Assembly (NCBI GenBank): GCA_003857395.1
Contig: RPRC01000319.1
Location: forward strand, 1-5,239
Direction: 5' to 3'
DNA length: 5,239 nucleotides
From: Geobacter sp.
GTDB taxonomy: Bacteria; Desulfobacterota; Desulfuromonadia; Geobacterales; Geobacteraceae
Shown here one piece after another: positions 1 through 5,239 of this stretch (its first letter is position 1; the number at the start of each line of letters is the position of its first letter). The position numbers were made by a program, and so were the translations under genes. The notes beneath the pieces were generated by a model. That model worked only from the letters and a program-made list of their open reading frames with translations, had not been told where the DNA came from and ran no database searches.

Positions 1-1705
1 AATGGGCTCGCAGAGCTTCTTGAACCAGGGCTGCCTGGTCATGGCTCCGGACAATTACGGCGATATCCTCGGGAAGGACAGCACGCCCGTCGAGCAGCGC
101 CCGGTTGCCTTGGCCGTCTGTCAGAAGCCCGGAGATCTCCTCGGCCAGCACGCGAACGATCCTCTGTTTCGCTGCACCGATACCGATTACTTTCCCATCC
201 TCTTCGCCCCTTCCGAGGAACCAGACCTGGAGAGGTGCCGGGTCCCGTCCTTCGAGAACGAGCGGACGCTTGTCCCGTGCCGCTTCCACCCCGGGATAAC
301 CGATGGAGGAAAAAAGAAACGGCCGCTTTTCCTGCTGCAGGAAAAGGATATTCAACGCATCCACCATTTCAGGTGCGGATCGCCAGTTCCTGTTCATGGT
401 GAAGCGGTTTTTCTCCGGCACATCCTCCCTGGCCTCAAGATAGGCAAAGATGTCTGCGCCCCGGAAGCTGTAAATAGCCTGTTTCGGGTCGCCGATCAAG
501 AACAGGGGACCGGCACCTTCAGCGAATATCCGCCGGAAGATGCGATACTGGACCGGATCGGTGTCCTGGAATTCATCAATAAGGGCCGCCCGGTAGCGCT
601 CGCGAAGGCGCATCGCGAGATCGTGACCCGCACTGCCCTGGAGAGCGCGGTAGAGATCTGTCAGGAGATCATCATAAAAGCGGATATTCCTTTCCGCCTT
701 CCGCAGGGAAAGCCGCTCCCGGGCAAAAAGGAACAGGCTTCCCTTCAGGGCGACAAAACGCCTCTCCACCAGTTCCAGCAACATACCACAACAGTCGAAA
801 AACGCGTGGCTCGGTGGATCATCGCGCTTCAATGCCTGGCTTGCGAGGAAGCTGGTCGAAAACTTCTCGATGCCGTCAAACAGCTCGAAAGGGTTCCCTG
901 CGGCCAGATAGTCAGCCATCGCCGCAAGCAGACCGGGGACAAGGTCTGCTCGATACCTGTCCTTTGCCCTGCTCAAACCCTTATGGCTGGTAACTATCTC
1001 TTCCAGCTCCGCCCTTTTTTCCTGCCAGATTGCCACCAGACGTTCGAAAGTGGAGCGACAATCAAGGGATAGTTGCTCCACCTGGATCGGATCAAAAAGC
1101 GGCATGACAACAAGGTCGGGGTTGGCAAGCTTGCCGCGAAGAAAACGGGCCATATCGTCCAGAGACCACTTCTTGCGCAGGACGGTGGCGAGCAGCAAAG
1201 ACTCAGTGCCAAAAAAATTGCTGCGCCAGAAGTCAGCCACGATTTCCCCGATAAGGGGGCTCTGGTCAGTGACCAGCTCGGTATCATAGAGGGATCCGCT
1301 CTCAAAGGCATTCTCCTGGAGCGCCCGGGAACAAAAACCATGGATCGTTGAGATAGCCGCACAGTCGAAGGTTTGCAAGGCAAGGTTGAGCCGTTCGATC
1401 GCGATTTCCCGTCCGGGCCACCAGGGATTTGCACCCGCCAGGAGGGCTGCCGAGAATTCGTCTTCCGGTCCGCAGCCGCTCAAGAAATCCCTGCCAATGC
1501 GCAGACGCTCCCTGATCCGGCTCTTCAGCTCCTTGGTTGCCGCCTCGGTAAAGGTCACTACGAGCAGGTTCTCGGGCAAAAGCCCCTGCTCCACAACAAG
1601 ACGCAGAAAGAGACAGGCGATAGCATAAGTCTTGCCCGTACCGGCACTCGCCTCAATGAGATTTCGTCCGGCTAGTTCAATGGTGAGATTGTCGTAGATT
1701 TCCAT
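1..1705 (-). CDS. recB: RecBCD enzyme subunit RecB (exodeoxyribonuclease V beta), N-terminal 568 codons, cut by window edge
   Basis: RecB is the 3'-5' helicase and nuclease subunit of the cytoplasmic RecBCD complex, which unwinds and degrades DNA from double-strand ends and loads RecA after Chi. Translating the minus strand from the ATG at 1705-1703 gives 568 codons with no stop. SF1A (UvrD/Rep-type) helicase motifs appear in order: Walker A EASAGTGKT at residues 18-26 (Lys25), VTFTEAAT at 50-57, STIHGFC at 119-125, Walker B DEFQD at 377-381, GDPKQAIYSFRGAD at 405-418 and NRNWRS at 438-443. SxxGTGKT-type P-loops and IHGFC are typical of RecB/AddA proteins. E. coli RecB has about 1180 residues, so the later helicase motifs and C-terminal nuclease domain lie outside. 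The start is fixed by an in-frame TAA six codons upstream with no other usable start between; Shine-Dalgarno match is poor. It follows recC by 174 bp. AddA is a less likely alternative because the neighbour is clearly RecC. Confidence 0.96.
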   Translation of the reverse strand, partial: MEIYDNLTIELAGRNLIEASAGTGKTYAIACLFLRLVVEQGLLPENLLVVTFTEAATKELKSRIRERLRIGRDFLSGCGPEDEFSAALLAGANPWWPGREIAIERLNLALQTFDCAAISTIHGFCSRALQENAFESGSLYDTELVTDQSPLIGEIVADFWRSNFFGTESLLLATVLRKKWSLDDMARFLRGKLANPDLVVMPLFDPIQVEQLSLDCRSTFERLVAIWQEKRAELEEIVTSHKGLSRAKDRYRADLVPGLLAAMADYLAAGNPFELFDGIEKFSTSFLASQALKRDDPPSHAFFDCCGMLLELVERRFVALKGSLFLFARERLSLRKAERNIRFYDDLLTDLYRALQGSAGHDLAMRLRERYRAALIDEFQDTDPVQYRIFRRIFAEGAGPLFLIGDPKQAIYSFRGADIFAYLEAREDVPEKNRFTMNRNWRSAPEMVDALNILFLQQEKRPFLFSSIGYPGVEAARDKRPLVLEGRDPAPLQVWFLGRGEEDGKVIGIGAAKQRIVRVLAEEISGLLTDGQGNRALLDGRAVLPEDIAVIVRSHDQAALVQEALRAH

Positions 1706-1719
1706 GAGTACCGTGTCAT

Positions 1720-1747
1720 TTTATGTTGAAAGGCTGAGGAGTAACAA
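1720..1747 (-). promoter_or_regulatory. Weak sigma70-like promoter candidate before recB
   Basis: On the minus strand TTGTTA (1747-1742) is followed after 16 bases by CATAAA (1725-1720); each hexamer matches the sigma70 consensus at four of six positions. The predicted transcription start would fall only a few bases before the recB ATG at 1705, implying an almost leaderless transcript. That would fit the lack of a clear Shine-Dalgarno sequence, but matches of this quality occur by chance and co-transcription from recC is the simpler model. Confidence 0.18.
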
Positions 1748-1805
1748 CTTCCCGGAAAGAAATCCAACTTTCTGAGATTTTGCAAAACGGCCTGCCCCTT
1801 GATTC

Positions 1806-1870
1806 TTTGTAGGGGTACCCCCCTGTGGGTACCCTCGATTCGGGCAGGCACGGGGGCCTGCCCCTACAAA
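1806..1870. repeat. 65-bp cloverleaf-forming palindromic repeat (REP/MITE-like) in the recC-recB gap
   Basis: The element is three stems that abut without gaps. Outer arms TTTGTAG (1806-1812) and CTACAAA (1864-1870) pair over 7 bp. Hairpin one is GGGTACCC (1813-1820) with GGGTACCC (1827-1834), loop CCCTGT. A linker TCGATTC (1835-1841) leads to hairpin two, GGGCAGGC (1842-1849) with GCCTGCCC (1856-1863), loop ACGGGG. Alternatively the outer arms pair over 10 bp (1806-1815 with 1861-1870) at the expense of the inner stems. Dispersed repeats with TGTAGGGG...CCCCTACA ends and internal GGGTACCC or GGGC hairpins are, from memory, common in several bacterial phyla, but I cannot count copies here. 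It begins nine bases after the recC stop and would be transcribed with the operon. No U-tract follows either side, so it does not look like an intrinsic terminator. Confidence 0.85.
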
Positions 1871-1879
1871 AAGGAAAAC

Positions 1880-4800
1880 TTACCCCTCACAATTCCGCAA
1901 AAACGGTTCGAGAATTGCCTGCGTCACCTGTTCAAATTCATCATCCAGAGGATCCGTATCCCCAAAGCAGAGCCGATAGTAGGGGTCATCACCCTCGGGA
2001 AAACGGTCACCGCACCAGGCGCTCCGGGCGCTGCCAAGGTCCCATTTTTTGCTATAAGCAAAGGAAGACCTGGGGAAAAACTTCAGTGGATACCGTAATC
2101 CAGACCAATAAAAATCAAGCAGCAGCCGGAGGCACGTTCCGCTCGCCTTCACCGGCAACAGGCGCAGGGTCCCGTCGGTCATCACCAAGGTGCTCACCAG
2201 CGGATACCCTTCGCTCTTCATTTCGTTGAGCAAAAGATGCTCAATCCAGAGGCGCATCTGGTCTCGTCCGGAGCGCTTGGCACAGCGGCTGCGCAGCAGC
2301 AGATCGGGCCAGATCCCGGAAAGCCTTCCGGAAATTCTGAATTCTCCGACCCTGACATCCAGCTCAAGGGGCGCAAGCTCCGGCAAGTCCCCGGTCAATG
2401 ATCGGATCCCGGCCGCAAACTGCCGTACCTGCAGCTCCAGTCCCCGGAAGAGAAGTTCTCCCTGTCGCGCCGGCGGAAGAACCCCCTGGGCCTTGGTCAG
2501 AGCAAGCAGTTGATCGGTATCCCGTCCCGCCAGTACCTGCCCGAGCATTTGTCGCCGGACCTGATAGGCATCCAGCGGTTCTAGTCCGAAGGGTTCCCGA
2601 TCCTCGAGGGGCGGCGCCAGCTCGTCGAGTCGGATGCCGATGCGGGTACGGAGGAGATACTTTACCGGATTATCGTAAAAGGCCAGGAGATTCACGAGGG
2701 AGATGTCCCGCAGCTCTTGGGCTGGTTGCGGCAAAAGTTCAGTGAAAAACGCTGCAGCAGGACGAACACCATCCTGACGGGAGCGCACCGCCCGGTAGTT
2801 CTCCTCGGAAAAACTGGAAAGCTCACCTGCCGCGGAAAAATAATCCGGACTGAACGGCTGCAGGCGATGTCGGGAAACAAGCCCTGCCGGAAAGGAATCG
2901 CTGCCGTCGCTGAAACGCCGTCCCAGGTATTCGAGCAGTTCATCCACCAGCACCGACGGCGGCAACTGGGCATTATCCCGGATACTCTGGCCCGTATAGC
3001 TCACCACAAAACATTCGCGGGCCGATAGAAGCGCCTCGAGGAAAAGATAGCGGTCTTCGTCCCGCAGAGATCGATCTCCCATCCGGGGTTCCCGGGCAAT
3101 AAGGTCGAACCCGGTCGGCCTGTTTTGCCGGGGGAATCCGCCCTCATTCATGCCGAGCAGTACTATGACCCTGAAAGGAATGCTCCGCATCGGCAGCATG
3201 GCGCAAAAGGTCACCCCTCCGGTCATGAAACCAAGACCCCGCTCCTGCCGGTCCATCTCATTGCCAAGCCATGAGCGAAACACCGGCAACCCCACCGCAC
3301 CGACATATCCGGTTAGCGCAGGCAGAGTCCGCAGGGTATCAAGCAAAGCGTTCAGGAAAGAGAACTCTTGAGAGTCATCCTCTCCGGGGGAGAAGAAATC
3401 GGCAAGAATTTCCCGGCAAAGGATTTCCCACTCCGGAAGGGTGCGCTGCCGATCGAGTTTTTCAACCAGGCCATAGAGCGTCTCGATAAAACGGACCAGT
3501 TTCCCCGCTAGTTTGGGATTATCTCCTTCCATGTCATCGAAGGGCAGGATGTCTCCAAACAGGGTATCCTCATCAGGCATGGCATAGCCGAGCAGGAGGC
3601 GGTCAAGCCCGGCACGCCAACTGTTCTCCCGATAGCGGGGAAAACCTTCCCTCTCCCGCTCATCTTCGTCCATTCCCCAACGAACCCGCAACTCTTCGAG
3701 CCAGGAACGGAGCAGATCGAGATCGGCAGCTTCTATTCCAAACGCGGCGGAAACAGGTGGTAACGACAGGATGTCCATGACCTTGGTGACGGGAAAGCGT
3801 TTGCCGGGAAGATCGAAAATAGCGAGAAGCGCCTGAGTCAACCATCCTTCACGACGGATACTCCGGTCAGCGATTGAATAGGGGATGCGACTGGCGAACC
3901 CGGCCCCACCCTCGAAGACCGCCGAAATGTAAGGCGCATAGGTTTCGATGTCAGGGGTCATGACCAGAATATCGCGCGGCGCGAGCTCGTCCAGAGAAGA
4001 GAACATCCCCAGCAGGGTATCATGGAGCACTTCCACTTCGCGCATCGGGCTGTGGCAGCAGTGAATCCTCAACGAGGGGTCGCTAGGCAGGATGGTACGT
4101 TTCAAATCACCGGGATCCCCTGCCCCTTCCAAGGCAAGAATGTCGTTTTGTATCAACTCCAGGAGGTTGGTTCCGGGGGTCTGCCGGTACAAATCGTTCG
4201 CACCGCCGCAGGCCTCCCCATAATCGACAATCATCTCCGAGAAATCTCTGCCCAGTCGTCCTAGGGAAGCCAGGAGCGGATTTCCCTCGATGCGGAGAGA
4301 GCGGTCCGCAGAAGAAAGACGCACCAGTTTCCGAGCGGGAAGGATATCGGACCAGTACTCGCGGCAGGGGCTCATCACGAACAGGTTCACCTCGATGATT
4401 GTGGAAACCGCGGCCAGAAAATCAAGATGGAACTTCGGCAGATAAGAAATACCGAATACGCTGATTCGGGAAGGAAAGGTGTTCTCTCCTCCCGCAACTT
4501 CGCTGAGAGTTTGCAGAAAGCGTTTTTTTATCTCGGCTCGGTGGAGGTTGCCAGCCTCAGCCACCAGGGCCCGCCACAGAACAGCCTGCCAATGAGTCTC
4601 TTTCCCCTCTTCCCATTTTTCCAGCATATCTCCCCTGAAGAGGGTGTACTGATCAAAGATGTCCGCTATTTTGCCGGACAGTTGGTACAGTTTGAGATCA
4701 TGATTTTTCCCGGTGAGATAGCCCTGCAGACTCGCAAAGACGGGATTTTCAAGCTGCAGGGGAAGAACGCGCAGGATACGCCACAAGAGGAGAGATGGTT

Positions 4801-5056
4801 CAAAGGGAGAGGTCTCGGGAATCCCTTTCAACATCTTTCTGAAAAGGTCCCAGACACACTTGTTCGGAAAGGGATAGTCACTGTTGGCCCAGACTCCGAA
4901 ACGCTTCGCCAGTTCCATGGCCAGCCAGCGCTGTAGCCCCTTGCTCTGAACCACAACCGTTTCAGGGGTAAAGGGATCAGCAGGCTGCACTAGTGATTCG
5001 ACAAACGTATCCACCAGAAGCTCCATCCTGTTGCTGGTGTAAACGTTCAGGGACAT
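1880..5056 (-). CDS. recC: RecBCD enzyme subunit RecC (exodeoxyribonuclease V gamma)
   Basis: RecC is the non-catalytic scaffold of RecBCD: it splits the incoming duplex, channels strands to RecB and RecD and reads Chi in its tunnel. The 1058-residue product is slightly shorter than E. coli RecC (about 1122). Family landmarks run the full length: VYTSNR at 5-10, VVVQSKGLQRWL at 34-45, KLYQLSGKIADIFDQY at 122-137, CHSPMREVEVLHD at 334-346, MPMRSIPF at 620-627, LLGMNEGGFPRQ at 632-643 and GDRSLRDEDRYLFLEAL at 659-675. From about residue 783 (DISLVNLLAFYDNPVKYLL) runs the C-terminal nuclease-like region, which in E. coli RecC lacks catalytic residues and contacts RecD. No Walker A motif is visible, as expected for a dead-helicase fold. 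The ATG at 5056 is the only usable start: an in-frame TGA lies six codons upstream. AAGGA sits 11 bases before it, slightly distant. No frameshift or truncation is seen. Four positions matching E. coli Chi-contacting residues differ (see findings). Confidence 0.98.
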   Translation of the reverse strand: MSLNVYTSNRMELLVDTFVESLVQPADPFTPETVVVQSKGLQRWLAMELAKRFGVWANSDYPFPNKCVWDLFRKMLKGIPETSPFEPSLLLWRILRVLPLQLENPVFASLQGYLTGKNHDLKLYQLSGKIADIFDQYTLFRGDMLEKWEEGKETHWQAVLWRALVAEAGNLHRAEIKKRFLQTLSEVAGGENTFPSRISVFGISYLPKFHLDFLAAVSTIIEVNLFVMSPCREYWSDILPARKLVRLSSADRSLRIEGNPLLASLGRLGRDFSEMIVDYGEACGGANDLYRQTPGTNLLELIQNDILALEGAGDPGDLKRTILPSDPSLRIHCCHSPMREVEVLHDTLLGMFSSLDELAPRDILVMTPDIETYAPYISAVFEGGAGFASRIPYSIADRSIRREGWLTQALLAIFDLPGKRFPVTKVMDILSLPPVSAAFGIEAADLDLLRSWLEELRVRWGMDEDEREREGFPRYRENSWRAGLDRLLLGYAMPDEDTLFGDILPFDDMEGDNPKLAGKLVRFIETLYGLVEKLDRQRTLPEWEILCREILADFFSPGEDDSQEFSFLNALLDTLRTLPALTGYVGAVGLPVFRSWLGNEMDRQERGLGFMTGGVTFCAMLPMRSIPFRVIVLLGMNEGGFPRQNRPTGFDLIAREPRMGDRSLRDEDRYLFLEALLSARECFVVSYTGQSIRDNAQLPPSVLVDELLEYLGRRFSDGSDSFPAGLVSRHRLQPFSPDYFSAAGELSSFSEENYRAVRSRQDGVRPAAAFFTELLPQPAQELRDISLVNLLAFYDNPVKYLLRTRIGIRLDELAPPLEDREPFGLEPLDAYQVRRQMLGQVLAGRDTDQLLALTKAQGVLPPARQGELLFRGLELQVRQFAAGIRSLTGDLPELAPLELDVRVGEFRISGRLSGIWPDLLLRSRCAKRSGRDQMRLWIEHLLLNEMKSEGYPLVSTLVMTDGTLRLLPVKASGTCLRLLLDFYWSGLRYPLKFFPRSSFAYSKKWDLGSARSAWCGDRFPEGDDPYYRLCFGDTDPLDDEFEQVTQAILEPFLRNCEG

Positions 5057-5112
5057 GGGAAGCCATTTCCTTCATCCGCAGTGCGGGCAGTTTCTGTTTG
5101 ATACATCTAAAG

Positions 5113-5143
5113 AAAGGGGCGAACCATTTGGCCCAACCCCTTT
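5113..5143. repeat. Inverted repeat in the recC leader
   Basis: AAAGGGG (5113-5119) and CCCCTTT (5137-5143) form a 7-bp stem around a 17-base loop; GGGC (5117-5120) and GCCC (5131-5134) offer a competing inner stem. On the minus strand the stem is followed by CTTT and then mixed sequence, so it is at best a poor intrinsic terminator. It lies about 57 bp before the recC ATG and, if transcribed, would sit in the 5' untranslated region. Role unknown. Confidence 0.45.
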
Positions 5144-5180
5144 GGATGACGATACGCAGATTAGCTGTTTAAAATCTTGT

Positions 5181-5201
5181 AAAAAGAAACGCCCTCAAGG
5201 C
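5181..5201 (-). terminator. Weak intrinsic terminator candidate upstream of recC
   Basis: Read on the minus strand, GCCTTGAGGGC (5201-5191) can form a small stem of three GC pairs plus a T-G pair, followed by GTTTCTTTTT (5190-5181), a T-rich tail. It starts directly after two tandem in-frame TAG codons at 5208-5203, the arrangement expected at the end of a gene. The stem is short, so efficiency is doubtful. Confidence 0.35.
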
Positions 5202-5202
5202 A

Positions 5203-5239
5203 CTACTATGCTGCGGTGTCGGGAAGCTTTCCGAATCGG
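5203..5239 (-). CDS. Possible C-terminal end of an unknown upstream gene, partial
   Basis: One minus-strand frame reads RFGKLPDTAA and then two consecutive TAG stops (5208-5206 and 5205-5203), with a terminator-like hairpin right behind. Double stops followed by a T-rich hairpin suggest a real gene end, but ten residues are too few to identify or confirm a protein. The competing reading is a plus-strand gene starting at the ATG at 5208-5210, preceded by AAGG seven bases upstream and open to the window edge (MLRCREAFRI). Neither is certain. Confidence 0.22.

Larger units (their letters stand above)
1706..1879. other. recC-recB intergenic region, 174 bp, no gene
   Basis: This gap holds the 65-bp cloverleaf repeat next to the recC stop and about 100 bp of leader before recB (1805-1706). 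No gene is recognisable. The place occupied by ptrA in E. coli, between recC and recB, is empty here. The gap is too long for direct translational coupling. A short palindrome, TTCCCGGAA, lies at 1749-1757 without a recognised regulator. Confidence 0.8.

Noticed and set aside
2..1072. A 356-codon open frame on the plus strand across the recB region.
   Set aside because: Its codons lie exactly opposite the recB codons, so it exists because recB uses no Leu TTA/CTA or Ser TCA complements in this stretch. The opposite strand has every RecB helicase motif in order; the plus-strand product resembles nothing I recognise.
994..1434. A 146-codon minus-strand open frame overlapping recB in another frame.
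   Set aside because: It overlaps the true recB frame, which carries the motifs; low-complexity Ser/Arg/Pro-rich product is typical of an out-of-frame reading.
1672..1719. A 15-codon minus-strand open frame (MTRYSWKSTTISPLN) that starts 14 bases before recB and overlaps its start, as a possible regulatory leader peptide.
   Set aside because: No Shine-Dalgarno site, no codon pattern suggesting attenuation, and a frame this short is expected by chance.
1806..1870. The cloverleaf repeat as a rho-independent terminator between recC and recB.
   Set aside because: Neither side of the structure is followed by a run of T on the relevant strand, and termination here would cut off recB.
4427..4936. 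A 169-codon plus-strand open frame opposite the N-terminal part of recC.
   Set aside because: It is fully antisense to strongly conserved RecC sequence, with no ribosome binding site or recognisable domain; a shadow of recC.
1880..5056. RecC-like protein as part of a new defence system or an AddB.
   Set aside because: Landmarks over the full length match RecC, no Walker A or iron-sulphur cysteine cluster typical of AddB is seen, and recB follows directly; this is a standard recBCD locus.
5100..5200. Promoter for recC, for example TTGAGG or TTTACA as -35 elements on the minus strand.
   Set aside because: Each lacks a -10 hexamer better than three of six matches at a proper spacing; none is supportable.

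Overview
The window holds part of a bacterial recBCD operon, all read on the minus strand. The complete gene for the RecC subunit of exodeoxyribonuclease V (5056 to 1880, 1058 residues) is followed by the first 568 codons of recB (1705 to the left edge). The rest of recB, including its C-terminal nuclease domain, and any recD lie beyond position 1. The moderately GC-rich sequence, RecBCD rather than AddAB, and a TGTAGGGG...CCCCTACA dispersed palindrome point to a Gram-negative bacterium. A Desulfuromonas/Geobacter-like member of the Desulfobacterota is my best guess, but this is inference only.

Layout in transcription order (right to left): 5239-5203 may be the last ten codons of an unknown gene ending in two tandem TAG stops, followed by a weak terminator-like hairpin (5201-5181). 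The recC leader (5180-5057) contains a second inverted repeat (5113-5143). recC fills 5056-1880. The 174-bp recC-recB gap (1879-1706) carries a 65-bp repeat that folds into a perfectly tiled cloverleaf, nine bases past the recC stop, then about 100 bp with a weak promoter-like pair before the recB ATG. recB then runs to the left edge with no in-frame stop; I translated it codon by codon to confirm this.

Together the products would form the RecBCD helicase-nuclease, which processes double-strand DNA ends for RecA-dependent repair and degrades linear foreign DNA. RecB is the 3'-5' motor and nuclease; RecC splits the duplex, scans for Chi and scaffolds the complex. No pitrilysin gene (ptrA) separates recC and recB, unlike in E. 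coli. The most informative observations are that several RecC residues matching the E. coli Chi-reading positions are substituted, and that the cloverleaf repeat sits inside the operon. I found no new system: this is a conventional housekeeping repair locus with one interesting repeat.
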